A DNA stretch of 64,000 bases, taken from positions 124,001 through 188,000 of the forward strand of contig NZ_JAFCJK010000002.1 in the NCBI RefSeq assembly GCF_018131005.1. The letters run 5' to 3'. The notes under the pieces are model-generated. The model saw only the letters and a program-made list of their open reading frames with translations, searched no databases and was not told where the DNA came from. Below, one piece after another: positions 1 through 8,780 of this stretch. The position numbers were made by a program, and so were the translations under genes. Numbering within the stretch: the first letter of the stretch is position 1; every line of letters starts with the position of its first letter. Source of the DNA: Bradyrhizobium lablabi (lineage in GTDB: Bacteria > Pseudomonadota > Alphaproteobacteria > Rhizobiales > Xanthobacteraceae).

Positions 1-63
1 TTTATTCCAGCCGCTAATGTTTCGTGAATTGTTGTTCCAAGGCTCCGTAGAAATACTTGTTCT

Positions 64-177
64 ATGGATATCATGGTTTTGATTGCGGGCGGTGTTGGCC
101 TGCTCGCGCTAGGCACGACGTTTGCAATCGTGGTGTATTTGGACGCTCGAGCCGAGCGGCGGCGCCAACAGGAGTAA
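64..177 (+). CDS. Small single-membrane-segment protein (37 aa)
   Basis: A 37-codon ORF opens with ATG. Residues 3-26 are almost wholly hydrophobic (VLIAGGVGLLALG...) and are followed by a short charged tail rich in Arg and Gln, ending RRRQQE. This is the pattern of a tiny inner-membrane protein with a cytoplasmic basic tail. No clear Shine-Dalgarno lies before the ATG, and a second ATG at codon 4 is an equally possible start. No family is recognised. It could be a chance ORF. Confidence 0.3.
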   Translation: MDIMVLIAGGVGLLALGTTFAIVVYLDARAERRRQQE

Positions 178-370
178 GCCGCCTCAGTTGGGTCTCATTT
201 CGAACATTGGCATTTGCGAACTAGGACACGGCCGATTGTGACGCAGGATCCGGCCTTCGAAATGCGGCTCCAGCAGGTCAGTCCACTCACCTGTTGGGGC
301 CGATTCATTTCGGGCACGCCGCGCTATTCACTAAGGGATGGAGATCGTGATCCGATAAGCAGCAACAAAC

Positions 371-571
371 TCATTTGTCGCCGTTCTGAGAGTCGCCAGG
401 CGGACGTTCTCCACGGGACCGCGCTTTGTCCACTGGCTGCTCCTGCCCCTTTTCGTCTCGCACGATGCCCTGCTGAGCCGCACTCCGGTTCTCCGGCTTC
501 GGCATGCCCGCCTGTCCGCCGTGCTTTCCGCCCATGTCCTGTCGGCCCTCGAGATCATTTTCTCTCGGCAT
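371..571 (-). CDS. Small hydrophilic hypothetical protein (66 aa)
   Basis: The protein begins MPRENDLEGRQDMGGKHGG and is rich in Gly, Arg, Glu, Gln and Lys with almost no hydrophobic core, so it is probably disordered. The reading frame stays open far upstream, but a good ribosome-binding site (AGGAG, seven bases before the ATG at 571) fixes this internal start. It resembles short soluble hypotheticals of Bradyrhizobium. I cannot name a function, although stress-type hydrophilic proteins often look like this. It is convergent with the small gene at 719. Confidence 0.55.
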   Translation of the reverse strand: MPRENDLEGRQDMGGKHGGQAGMPKPENRSAAQQGIVRDEKGQEQPVDKARSRGERPPGDSQNGDK

Positions 572-718
572 TGACAACTCCTGTTGGAGCCGTGCCAACC
601 ACGGGGCCCCAGGTTTCGTTCCTAGGCTGGGCGAGTTCCCGCCCCGGGCCGCAATAGGACCCAAAAGGCTTCCCTGGCGTTGTTGGCGACCGCCGCCAGT
701 GGCCAAAGGCCCGCCACT

Positions 719-892
719 ATGCTGACTGCCGCAGAATGCCAAAGGCTCGCAAACGAATACAGCAATCTTGCGGAAGAAACGGATATCCCCCCGAAGCGCG
801 CGGTCTTGCTGATCCACATCGCGCAAAGCTTTAGACGTCTCGCAACTCAGCTTGATCGATTGGCCGCTCAGATAAGGGATGGGGGCAAATAG
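719..892 (+). CDS. Small helical hypothetical protein (57 aa)
   Basis: Starting at the ATG at 719, the product is MLTAAECQRLANEYSNLAEE followed by a second helix (RAVLLIHIAQSFRRLATQLDRLAAQ). It looks like a two-helix, coiled-coil-like small protein. The frame is open 39 bases further upstream, but the composition becomes protein-like only from this ATG. Proteins of this size and pattern are common hypotheticals in Bradyrhizobium. No function can be assigned. It stands alone between two minus-strand genes. Confidence 0.5.
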   Translation: MLTAAECQRLANEYSNLAEETDIPPKRAVLLIHIAQSFRRLATQLDRLAAQIRDGGK

Positions 893-901
893 GGCCTGTG
901 T

Positions 902-1204
902 TCAGTATCGCGCGTAGGCGACGCCCGACAAAAACGCGATCAGCAGCGAGGCCAATGGCGTCACACGAGCGACGCGGCTGACTGCGTCGACCGGCATACC
1001 GGCACGTCGACCGGCCTCGACGGCATCACCGACCCGATCGACGGCGTCCTTCACCGCGCTCGACATTTCCGCGACGGCGGACCGCGCGCGGCTCGGTTCG
1101 GCCCAAGGTAGTGGGAACGTGTCTTCCTCTACGACGCGGACCGGATGCCTCAAGCACCTTTGGCTAGCGCGCGCCAAAAAAGTTATCGACGACTTTATTA
1201 CCAA
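902..1204 (-). CDS. Possible DUF883/ElaB-like small membrane-anchored protein, N-terminus doubtful
   Basis: The C-terminal ~55 residues (from MSSAVKDAVDRVGDAVEAGR) form an amphipathic helix, then a short hydrophobic segment ending LLIAFLSGVAYARY. This is the layout of the YqjD/ElaB/DUF883 group, which anchors ribosome- or envelope-associated proteins by a C-terminal helix. The first ~45 residues do not look like the family. In another frame of the same strand the upstream DNA reads KVVDNFFGAR, which looks like a lost N-terminus, so the gene may carry a frameshift near 1150-1170. The start is uncertain. Confidence 0.35.
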   Translation of the reverse strand: MVIKSSITFLARASQRCLRHPVRVVEEDTFPLPWAEPSRARSAVAEMSSAVKDAVDRVGDAVEAGRRAGMPVDAVSRVARVTPLASLLIAFLSGVAYARY

Positions 1205-1609
1205 GAGAGAGCTTTCCGAAAAGGATTAAGGCCGCCTCTCGGACATTCAATTTGACGTCCGTGATGTCCGCCTTCGAGGGCTAAAGCGGACATGGCCATC
1301 ATCCTGACTGATGCCGCCTTTTGAACCCGTTGCGGACGTTGGCGGTATTGGGCCGGCGACTCGTTTGCGGTTTGAGAATCAGTGTTCTGTCAGCCCTACC
1401 TGTCGAAGAATGTCGCTATAGCAGGCGCGATCCGCCGCTTGAATCAATGTGATGCGCTGCACCTCTGGCGTTAACCATCCGGCGGTTTCTCGTACTGGGC
1501 AGCGGACGCTTAATGCTCGTTTAACATTTTCGCACAAAAGATAACGATCAGCGCGGAGATCAATACGCAGAGAGATTACCGGCAGAAATTCATCCTCTAG
1601 GGTGATTGC
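1205..1609. other. Intergenic stretch without a supported gene
   Basis: About 400 bases. Only weak overlapping ORFs are present and no protein-like composition is visible. The part around 1250-1310 contains a short 'gtccgc...gcggacat' sequence of the kind seen in Bradyrhizobium intergenic repeats. The last ~100 bases lead into the lipoprotein gene and may hold its promoter. I see no clear -35/-10 pair. Confidence 0.4.
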
Positions 1610-2488
1610 TTGAGAACACCTCTCATCATCGCGCTGGTCGCGACCCTGGTCGGCTGTAGTCGTCAACCACCGCACCAAGCGGCCGTGGAATCGTGCACCG
1701 ACAAACACGGCTTCGCCTGCTCCAATAGGACGGCTGCCGATCGGCCGGTCAAACTCGCGTCATCCAAAACCAATCGCCGAACAAAACCGGCCAAGTTTAC
1801 CATTGCGGCAGCCTCTAAAAAGCAGCCGGCTCATCGTGCCCGTGACAGGGCGCGGGCACATCTCGCTACCAAGGCGACAATCACCACCGCCGCAAAGGCA
1901 GAGCCTCCGGCAACCGGCGTCCCGCTCCCGCCCCCTTCATTGAAGACGGAACTCGAGAGCAAAGGCAGCCTCCCCGCCGCAGGTCCCGGTACGACTGGGC
2001 TAAGCGTCGCGGATCCGCGGTCCACCGTGGGGCCTGCTCCGAATTCCAATAGCAGGACAATACAGGAGCAGGTGGCGGCCGCGACGGCGGTTGCAGAGCG
2101 AATGACGGTCTCGGCCGCAACAGCGGCGCGTGACGGGGCGGACCCGATTGCAGGTGCGTCGCCTGACACACAGCCCCTGGTTGCCGTTGTAATCGTTCGA
2201 CCCGAGATCCCGTCGGTATTCGCCCTCACTGAAAAAAACGTTGCCATCGATGACAGGTATTCCGCATCGAGAGTCGATATCATGATCGCGATCGTGGCAG
2301 CAGGAGGTCCCGTGGTTCAACTCAGCGCAGGGCACACGGCGGCGATCGATCGGCTGGTCAATGGCGAGGTGCCGGCTGCGGTCGCGGCCCTGGTGTCCGT
2401 GGACGCAGCAGATGCGTTTCCTGAAATAAAAGGCTTCAAGATTCTTCAACTCCCGCTCTCGTCGCGTTATTTGACGCCTCGACCTTAG
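1610..2488 (+). CDS. Putative Ala/Pro/Thr-rich lipoprotein (292 aa)
   Basis: The start is TTG, preceded by TAGGGTG. The N-terminus MRTPLIIALVATLVGCS is a lipoprotein signal peptide with lipobox LVGC, so the mature protein should begin at Cys16 and be lipid-anchored. Residues ~20-180 are low-complexity (Ala, Thr, Lys, Pro), probably a disordered or cell-wall-spanning linker. The last ~110 residues look folded (residues ~190-290, containing VVIVRPEIPSVFALTEKNV and ending LPLSSRYLTPRP). I do not recognise the C-terminal domain. It is likely a periplasmic or outer-membrane lipoprotein of unknown role. Confidence 0.6.
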   Translation: MRTPLIIALVATLVGCSRQPPHQAAVESCTDKHGFACSNRTAADRPVKLASSKTNRRTKPAKFTIAAASKKQPAHRARDRARAHLATKATITTAAKAEPPATGVPLPPPSLKTELESKGSLPAAGPGTTGLSVADPRSTVGPAPNSNSRTIQEQVAAATAVAERMTVSAATAARDGADPIAGASPDTQPLVAVVIVRPEIPSVFALTEKNVAIDDRYSASRVDIMIAIVAAGGPVVQLSAGHTAAIDRLVNGEVPAAVAALVSVDAADAFPEIKGFKILQLPLSSRYLTPRP

Positions 2489-2810
2489 CCGACGTACCGG
2501 TTGCACGAGGAGGCACGTTGCCGTTCGAGCACCTGCCGGTTCCTGTATGGCCGACCGCGTGCAACAGTACGCAAGGCCTGCGTTATCGGCCTGGTGATTC
2601 CCGTGTCGTTGCTCATCCGCGCCGACGAGGTGATCGAGTAACTCGCTCTTAGTTGAGACGCATGGGTCCACACCTGGCCCGAGCCGACCTCGCGCAGTGC
2701 TTCATCGCACTCCGCTTCCGGGCGTTGCCAGACCTTGAGAAAGCATTGGCGACGTCTGGCAGTGACCCGGCAGCTGACTCTGGATGCAAGCCTGAAGTAG
2801 ACAGGGCGCT
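2489..2810. repeat. Intergenic remnant of a 'SITSSAR'-type repeat
   Basis: No gene is supported. On the minus strand at about 2580-2660 the DNA translates to SYSITSSARMSNDTG, which I recognise as the translated signature of a repeat scattered through rhizobial intergenic regions and often mis-annotated as protein. Here it appears partial and diverged. The identification is from memory. Confidence 0.35.
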
Positions 2811-3974
2811 CTAGCAGCCGTCGTCTCCTTCCACGACGGTCGACAGGAAGCTGGTACGAGCCAGATCACATGCAATCGGTTTCGAGAACGAGGTGCCAAA
2901 CCATCTACTCGTCAACGAACCATCGTTGGTGACCCAGGGGATTGGCGGCAGTTGCGGCAGATAAGATGCATACGGCATCACTTTCGCAAGCGTCACTCTG
3001 ACCAGATATTTTGCCAGAAACGCCTCGTTCATTCCGCCGTCCAGTCCGCTGTAGATCGGGGCTGCCGGCACGTTGTCATTGAGCAATCGCGCGAATTCGC
3101 GTTCGTCGGTGCGTTGCTTCTCAAGCGCCCGCCGCGCAATTTTGGAATCCACGACAAACGCGGGGCATTTATCGGTGGGACTGAACACGAGAGGATACGG
3201 CGAATTTGGTGGAGCTTGCGCATCGAACACATAGCGTCGATTGCACACGTCCACCTTAGGTTCGAGATGCGTCGTCTCAAAGTGATCGTTGCCGACTTTG
3301 AGCATTTTCCAGAAGGAGAGGTTCGGGCTATTTCGGTGCTGCGCCAGGTTTGCCGGCGTCAGGCGGAATGGATAAGCCTGGACCTGAAAGGACGGTCGGC
3401 CGCCGAGGAATGAGTCCCGCGCTAGCGAATAGATCTCGCTTATCTGTTCGTCGGTCATGGCATAGCAACCGCTCGATGAGCAGTCGCCATGGATCATGAG
3501 TAAGCTTCCGTCGCGATTGTTTGCCTTGTCGAAGCTGTTGGGAAAGCCGACGTTGATCGCAAGATGGTAATCGGAGTTGGGATTCATCAGCTCGGGAGTA
3601 ATCGTATAGAACCCCTCTGGAGCCTGACGGTCACCCTCCTTCAGTTTCGGCCCGAGATCCCCCGACCACCGACAGATCGGGTACACCTTGAGGATTTTGA
3701 AAAGGCCGGTGGTGTCCTGTTTCCAGACTTCGAGCTCCGCCTCTTGCTTGAAGACGCGCACAAGGATAGGCGAGTATTTTGGCATCTTCTTTTGTCGGAG
3801 CAGCGAGAGCAACTCGGGTGGTAGCTCCTTTGTTGCCTTGGCCGGCAAGCGGTTGCTGTTTTCGCCAAGGCAGGTGGCCGGCGACAACGCCGCGAAAAAA
3901 GCTGCAGTCAGCACAAGCGCACGGAGTGCCGTGGCGCCGATCATGACCCTACCTCGGGCGTGGAATCTGCTCAT
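2811..3974 (-). CDS. Murein L,D-transpeptidase (YkuD family), periplasmic
   Basis: 387 residues with an N-terminal signal segment (residues ~10-36). The L,D-transpeptidase catalytic motif sits at 162-173: His162-Gly-Asp-Cys-Ser-Ser-Ser-Gly-Cys170-Tyr-Ala-Met, with Cys170 as the expected nucleophile. Upstream are LVRVFKQEAELEVWK and GFYTITPELMNPNSDYHLAINVGFPN, typical of the YafK-like subgroup. Such enzymes make 3-3 cross-links in peptidoglycan or attach proteins to it. The C-terminal ~170 residues form an extension beyond the minimal YkuD fold. The gene is monocistronic between intergenic regions. Confidence 0.9.
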   Translation of the reverse strand: MSRFHARGRVMIGATALRALVLTAAFFAALSPATCLGENSNRLPAKATKELPPELLSLLRQKKMPKYSPILVRVFKQEAELEVWKQDTTGLFKILKVYPICRWSGDLGPKLKEGDRQAPEGFYTITPELMNPNSDYHLAINVGFPNSFDKANNRDGSLLMIHGDCSSSGCYAMTDEQISEIYSLARDSFLGGRPSFQVQAYPFRLTPANLAQHRNSPNLSFWKMLKVGNDHFETTHLEPKVDVCNRRYVFDAQAPPNSPYPLVFSPTDKCPAFVVDSKIARRALEKQRTDEREFARLLNDNVPAAPIYSGLDGGMNEAFLAKYLVRVTLAKVMPYASYLPQLPPIPWVTNDGSLTSRWFGTSFSKPIACDLARTSFLSTVVEGDDGC

Positions 3975-4518
3975 TTGGGTAGCGTGTAGTCAGTGGGTTC
4001 GTAAGGCAAGCCCAGATGGACGCAGTCACCGGAGAAGTTCGAGCCTATCGTCGGCCCTGGGGATGCCAAGACGCTCGGTCTCGTCGTCCGCTTCTGGACG
4101 ATACTTTTGAAAAAGTCGAAAATAGCGCCACGGCAAGAACCGCACTTAAATCAGCTCAGAGCGAGCGCCAACAAGAAAAGCCTTCCTAATAAAGCTGGGA
4201 AGATCACCCAGCGGTCCTGATTAGATTGGCGTGGTCCCCCACCTCGAGCCGCGTTAAGGCGCATCAGTAGCCCTTAAAGAATGGGCCTGCTCGCCGAAGG
4301 ACTTTTCCAACAGAATCGGCCCTTCCCGGACGTCGTTCAATGTCTGCTCCCACGCCGCTGTTAGGATTAAAGCGGACATCGCAGATCAAGGTGAAGAACC
4401 GCGAACACCCCCGCCTAGATCGGGTGTCGTCGGCTGGCAAAAGCCGGATGGGTCGCGGACGCTGGCAGCTCCGTCGCCGGGGTCGCTTCGATGTGCCCAT
4501 GCTCCAGCGCCGCAACCG
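3975..4518. repeat. Intergenic region with a 'DVRF.P.SG' repeat remnant
   Basis: About 540 bases with no supported gene. Around 4335-4385 the minus strand reads CDVRFNPNSGVGAD, matching the translated signature of another repeat I remember from Bradyrhizobium intergenic DNA. The rest shows short, mutually overlapping ORFs of arginine-rich composition typical of non-coding GC-rich DNA. Confidence 0.3.
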
Positions 4519-5411
4519 TCATCGGCGATACTGCCCGTTCGCGCCGTTTCGGGCAGCGATGGCCAACAGTATCTCAGCTAAGGGCTTGGAGTATGAGTAG
4601 AACGGAAAATGGCTGGCAGGTAACGTGTGGGTATGGGTTTGACTGCCCAGGGCGCTATCGACGGCGGCGATCATGAAGTCCTGGCTCTCGATTGGAATCG
4701 CCCATCTTCCAGGCATCGAATGTAATGGCGCGGCACTCGGCCGAAGCGTTCTGCCGTGATGCGCGCCGGTACCGTCAGCACCCCAGCGGGCTCATCGCAG
4801 GTCTCACCGGCAAGGGTAGACGAGAAGTCGGCTTCGCTTGCATCGGCACAAAACGCACTCCTCATCAGGGCGCGATATTCGGCATTGTCCGATCGGGGAT
4901 CAATACGGAGGGCGCCCACCGCTTGTGGATCTGCCAGGAACATGGACGCTACCAGAGAGCCGGCCATGGTTGCATGCTGGACGAGATCGATCGCCATCAT
5001 GCCCGGTGATTGGAGAAAGGCGGAGATATACACGATCGAGCGCAGCTGGTCCGGGATAGCTTCGGCAACGGCCGTGACGGTCAGACCGCCGAGTGATTGC
5101 CCAACGAGAACAATCGGCCTGCCGGTCTCTTGCGCCGTTTGCTCGGCAAGCGCAACAACCGCCCGTGTGCGCTCCTCCTGTGAGACGGCGGCGTTGGGAG
5201 AAGGTTCAGTGGCGAAGGCTAAGACATCAAGAGGCCGCTTGTGGTAGGCGATCGGGACCTTGGCGGAAGCGCCTGAACCAGGTAGATCGAGCGACCTAGC
5301 CACATGACCTTGAGCTTCGAGAAGTGGTATTACCCGCTGCCAAATTGATCCATCGACCCACGCGCCGTGAACTAAAATAAAGGCCGGTTTCGGGCTAGGC
5401 ATTGCATGCAT
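4519..5411 (-). pseudogene. Alpha/beta-fold hydrolase broken by a one-base deletion
   Basis: The first frame (5411 down to ~4704) gives MPSPKPAFILVHGAWVDGSIW, the HG oxyanion motif and the nucleophile elbow GQSLGG, ending in RHYIRCLEDG. The frame then runs out after nine wrong residues. The expected continuation (AIPIESQDFMIAAVDSA, then HTLPASHFPFYSYSKPLAEIL, including the catalytic His region) is in the neighbouring frame from ~4703 to 4519. Restoring one base in the GGG at 4701-4703 would rejoin them, giving ~290 aa, close to the normal length of this esterase-like family. Without it the catalytic His is lost. It could be a true mutation or a sequencing error. Confidence 0.8.
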
Positions 5412-5539
5412 CTCCGTCTGAGTGGATGTGCACGAGACGATGCGCGAAGCCGTCGGCCTTCATCAAGTCTGTTTTCCATACTGGACAGACAAGCGCGATT
5501 TGAGAAAGGTGCGCGCCAAACTCACGGTGTGCACGAGAA

Positions 5540-7225
5540 ATGGGAATGACGGCGGTTTGGAGCGAGGGACGGAAGTCCGGGTGCACAATCGCGCGAATTA
5601 TCGAAGATGTCCCACGCGTTTCTTCAGGGAAGTCGTCGGTACAAGACTGCGACAATCGAGCCCCCGCCCTCCAGTTGAAGGCTCCCGAAGAACTGAAGGC
5701 CGACTACGACTTCGTCGTGTGCGGCTCAGGATCGTCCGGATCGGTCGTTGCGGGTCGCTTGTCAGCCGATCCCTCGGTCAATGTATTATTACTTGAGGCC
5801 GGCGGCACTGATGACGTTCCCGCTGTCATGGACGCCAGTCTATGGCTCTCCAACCTTGGCAGCGAGCGCGACTGGAATTTCGTTGCACAGCCGAATCCGC
5901 ATCTGAACGGCCGTGCGATCCTGCAAAACATGGGCAAGGTGCTCGGCGGTGGCTCAAGCATTAATCTTATGGGATGGGTGCGCGGACACAAAAACGACTG
6001 GGACTACTTCGCCGCCGAGGCGCGCGACCCGGCCTGGAGTCATCAATCGATACTCGATCTGTACAGACGGATCGAAGACTGGCATGGCACACCGGAGGCC
6101 GACTATCGTGGCAGCGGCGGCCCCGTGTTCATCCGTCCCGCTCGCGCCAGTCCCGTAAGTCTCGCGTTCGTCGAAGGCGCGCGTGCGGTCGGCATGCCCA
6201 CCTTTGAAACCTTGAATGGCCGGCTGATGGAAAGTCAGGGAGGCTGCTCGAGAGCGGAACGAATAAACCGCGCAGGCAAACGTCAATCCATCTTTCGCTC
6301 TTATGTCGCTCCCCACCTCGCCCGCACCAATCTTACGGTGGTCACGCACGCGCTTGTCACACGCGTGATCCTGGACGGACGGCGGGCCGTGGGCATCGAA
6401 ATAATTCGAAACGGCAAGGTGCATCGGATCTCCGCCGGACGTGAGATCATCCTGTCGATGGGCGCAATTCACACGCCGAAGGTTCTGATGCAGTCCGGCA
6501 TTGGTGATGAGTCCGAACTGCGGCGTCTCAATATTCCCGTAGTGCAGCATCTACCGGGCGTCGGACAGAACTTCCAGGATCACTTTCTTCTCGAAGGATG
6601 CGTATGGGAAGCCCGCAGGCCGCTGGAGATGCAGGCCGCCGAGGGTGAAGCCCTCTTCTTTTGGAAGAGCGATCCCCATCTCGAAACCCCGGACATACAG
6701 GCGCTTCAGCTTGAGGGCGCCCGCACCAATCCTCAGACATCCGGCGTCACGCTCCCGACGAACGCCTGGACGATTTACCCGGGCATCGTGCGGCCGAAAA
6801 GTCGGGGACGGCTGCGTCTTACAGGCCCGGGTCCAAACGATCCGATGCAGATCGAGGCCAACACATTGTCCCATCCGGACGACATGAAAGCCATGATGAC
6901 CGCGGTGGAGATCTGCCGAGGAATCGCGCATTCGGCGCCACTCCGTTCGTTCGTCAAACGCGAAGTTATCCCGGGCAGTCTCAAAGGGCGCGGCCTGGAG
7001 CAGTTTCTGCGCAATTCGGTGGTCAGCTATTGGCATCAGAGCTGCACCGCCAAAATGGGAACGGACGACATGTCGGTCGTTGACGGCCGCCTAAGGGTCT
7101 ACGGCATTGATAATCTACGCATTGCCGACGCCTCCATCATGCCCCGTGTCACGACAGGAAACACGATGGCTCCCTGTGTCGTGATCGGAGAACGAGCCAG
7201 CGATATTCTGGCGGAGCAGTCATGA
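5540..7225 (+). CDS. GMC-family FAD oxidoreductase (choline dehydrogenase-like)
   Basis: Residues ~55-85 hold the FAD-binding motif DFVVCGSGSSGSVVAGRL and the following LLLEAGG. GMC signature 1 is at GKVLGGGSSINLMGW and signature 2 at GAIHTPKVLMQSGIG. The C-terminus carries the catalytic-site region SYWHQSCTAKMG and the closing FAD-binding stretch NLRIADASIMP...TTGNTMAPC. The enzyme should oxidise an alcohol using FAD. The substrate cannot be told from sequence. The first ~50 residues before DYDFVVCG are not typical of the family, so the true start may lie downstream of 5540. No specific partner is adjacent. Confidence 0.85.
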   Translation: MGMTAVWSEGRKSGCTIARIIEDVPRVSSGKSSVQDCDNRAPALQLKAPEELKADYDFVVCGSGSSGSVVAGRLSADPSVNVLLLEAGGTDDVPAVMDASLWLSNLGSERDWNFVAQPNPHLNGRAILQNMGKVLGGGSSINLMGWVRGHKNDWDYFAAEARDPAWSHQSILDLYRRIEDWHGTPEADYRGSGGPVFIRPARASPVSLAFVEGARAVGMPTFETLNGRLMESQGGCSRAERINRAGKRQSIFRSYVAPHLARTNLTVVTHALVTRVILDGRRAVGIEIIRNGKVHRISAGREIILSMGAIHTPKVLMQSGIGDESELRRLNIPVVQHLPGVGQNFQDHFLLEGCVWEARRPLEMQAAEGEALFFWKSDPHLETPDIQALQLEGARTNPQTSGVTLPTNAWTIYPGIVRPKSRGRLRLTGPGPNDPMQIEANTLSHPDDMKAMMTAVEICRGIAHSAPLRSFVKREVIPGSLKGRGLEQFLRNSVVSYWHQSCTAKMGTDDMSVVDGRLRVYGIDNLRIADASIMPRVTTGNTMAPCVVIGERASDILAEQS

Positions 7226-7319
7226 TGTATTCATGAGGTCGCTCCTCACACGAGGATTTTATCAGGCGGCTCTGCCGGTTTGATGAGATATCGAGGACTA
7301 ACGCTAGGAGTCTGCCCGT

Positions 7320-7771
7320 ATGCAAAACCGCGATGCAATATCACGCATCCGCACAGCGAGTGCTGCTCTAGCTGTGCTGTTCCTTCCAATCGATGAACGC
7401 GTGATCGCCGCCGATGTAAACCAAGAGTACGTGGCCCTCAAGCAGGCGGCGCTGGACGGCAAGGATCTTCGTATGACGCTTGCTCTGTCAGAATGCCTCC
7501 TTCACGGCACGTGGCAGGCCGGTCCAGCGGTGACGGGAGGAATGCGTTTCGACGCTTATATGATTCAAGCTGACCAGACCATCGCGCTTTCGACCACGCA
7601 TTTCACCATCAGAGCAGACAAGACCCGGTCACCGAGTTTCTGTCGTTCCGGGTCCGTCCAACTGGAGCGGTAGAGGCGCACACGACTTTCCTCGATCCAA
7701 AGACCTTCGGGATTCTTCGGGAGTCTACCTTTGACTGCGCCATCGGTAAGGGTGCGGTATTTCATTGGTGA
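7320..7771 (+). pseudogene. VirK-like secreted protein with a one-base frameshift
   Basis: The first frame gives a signal peptide (ISRIRTASAALAVLFLP) and the VirK-family core LDGKDLRMTLALSECLLHGT plus GGMRFDAYMIQADQTIAL. It then slips at 7620-7622 into an unrelated tail ending at 7673. The expected C-terminal half (DPVTEFLSFRVRPTGAVEAH and FDCAIGKGAVFHW, stop at 7771) is in the next frame. One missing base (an Asn codon reduced to AA) explains the break. The family is named after Agrobacterium virK and consists of small periplasmic or secreted proteins of unclear role. The gene lies alone downstream of the GMC oxidoreductase. Confidence 0.75.
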
Positions 7772-7925
7772 GCGTGATGGTTTGTTAGGCGGGCTCCATG
7801 CGTGATGGCTATGGAGGCCGCCGATTTGCAACGACATTCTGATTGCAAACTCGCCATAACCCGAGCATAGCCGGGGGTGGACAGCCTGGGGTTATCTCTC
7901 CGTTTGAAACATTTCGCTCTTAGGA

Positions 7926-8060
7926 ATGACGACGATGCTCGCGGAGGGCAGGACGCGCCTGCTCGCCTATCATTTCGCCTGGCCGGGGATCGGCCAAGTG
8001 ACGAAGCAAGGCGATGGCTTCCGCTACTATCCGGAGGGAATGACTCTGATCCCGACCTGA
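7926..8060 (+). pseudogene. C-terminal scrap of a metallo-beta-lactamase-fold hydrolase
   Basis: The 44-codon stretch reads MLAEGRTRLLAYHFAWPGIG and then QGDGFRYYPEGMTLIPT. This is the usual C-terminal end of periplasmic MBL-fold metallohydrolases (the YHFPWPG.G motif near the last zinc region). Nothing of the HxHxDH part is present upstream, so it is a residue of a deleted gene rather than a functional ORF. Confidence 0.6.
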
Positions 8061-8109
8061 GGTCCGGAAGACAGAAGCCCGTCGGCGCGTTACCGGAAAC
8101 GGAATGACA

Positions 8110-8319
8110 TCAGCCATTGGTAGTGTCCTCGCGGTGTCTGCTGTGCCGCCTCAACCAAGCTGCCCTTGCGAATGCGTGTGACGGGAAGCGGTCGGCGTCG
8201 TCGTGCCAGACCGCGTACATGCCGTCCTCGTGGCGAATGATCGGGTCCGGAGACTCCATCGCCGGAAGGCCTTCCAGGGCACTTGGAGCCAAAACCCGTT
8301 TTTGCCGCTCGGAACGCAA
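8110..8319 (-). CDS. Small hypothetical protein, possibly coupled to a following short ORF
   Basis: From the internal ATG at 8259 the product reads MESPDPIIRHEDGMYAVWHD then a helix FARAAWLRRHSRHRED, about 49 residues. The stop overlaps ATGGCTGA, and the next frame on the same strand starts MADVIPFPVTRRR at 8117, a start seen in many short Bradyrhizobium proteins. However, that second ORF soon runs over the plus-strand metallo-beta-lactamase scrap, so it is probably chimeric. Low-confidence calls in decayed DNA. Confidence 0.3.
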   Translation of the reverse strand: MRSERQKRVLAPSALEGLPAMESPDPIIRHEDGMYAVWHDDADRFPSHAFARAAWLRRHSRHREDTTNG

Positions 8320-8349
8320 AAGAAGTGCCCTATTCCACGCGGGTCTCTT

Positions 8350-8780
8350 TCATGCCGTTTTCTTTCGCTCGGTCGCCCGTCTAGCCCTGTCGGCGCAGGA
8401 CGGTGAGCAGAAGCGGGTAGCGCTCGACACGCGGCGGCCCTTTCGCCACTTCGGGATGGCGTTGGAACAGGCCTCGCACTTGCGCTTGACGGCAGGCTCC
8501 ATGCCCGCCTCGGACATGATCGCCCGGGTCTCTTCGCGCTCCCGATAGCGGCGCTCGCAGGAGGTGGAGCAACAGCGCAAGCCGAGGCTCTCGAATTCCT
8601 TCTGGCAGCCGGCGCAATGGATCTTGAAGCCGGAGGCCGTGGCCTTCATTGGTGCCGTCGGTAGATATCCGGGATTGCCGCCGGCCACGACACGCCAAGC
8701 CCCCCTCTCCCTGGGCTGGCCACCATGAGGCCCATTGCCGGCGTCGCACCAGTCCTTGCAGCGCTGGTTACAAAACCGGC
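8350..8780 (-). pseudogene. 5'-truncated multi-zinc-finger protein
   Basis: Reading on the minus strand from ~8780, the protein has RFCNQRCKDWCDAG, then IHCAGCQKEFESLGLRCCSTSCERRY, CEACSNAIPKWRKGRR and TRFCSPSCADRARR: at least three CxxC-type zinc-binding pairs. This matches the C-terminal half of a family of small zinc-finger proteins found on rhizobial islands and prophages. The frame stays open upstream, but there the DNA belongs to an integrase on the other strand, so the N-terminal part has been lost. If translated it would need an internal start such as the MKATASG codon. Confidence 0.5.

Noticed and set aside
214..657. 147-codon plus-strand ORF
   Set aside because: Arg/Pro-rich, antisense to a small gene with a good ribosome-binding site; no start signal of its own.
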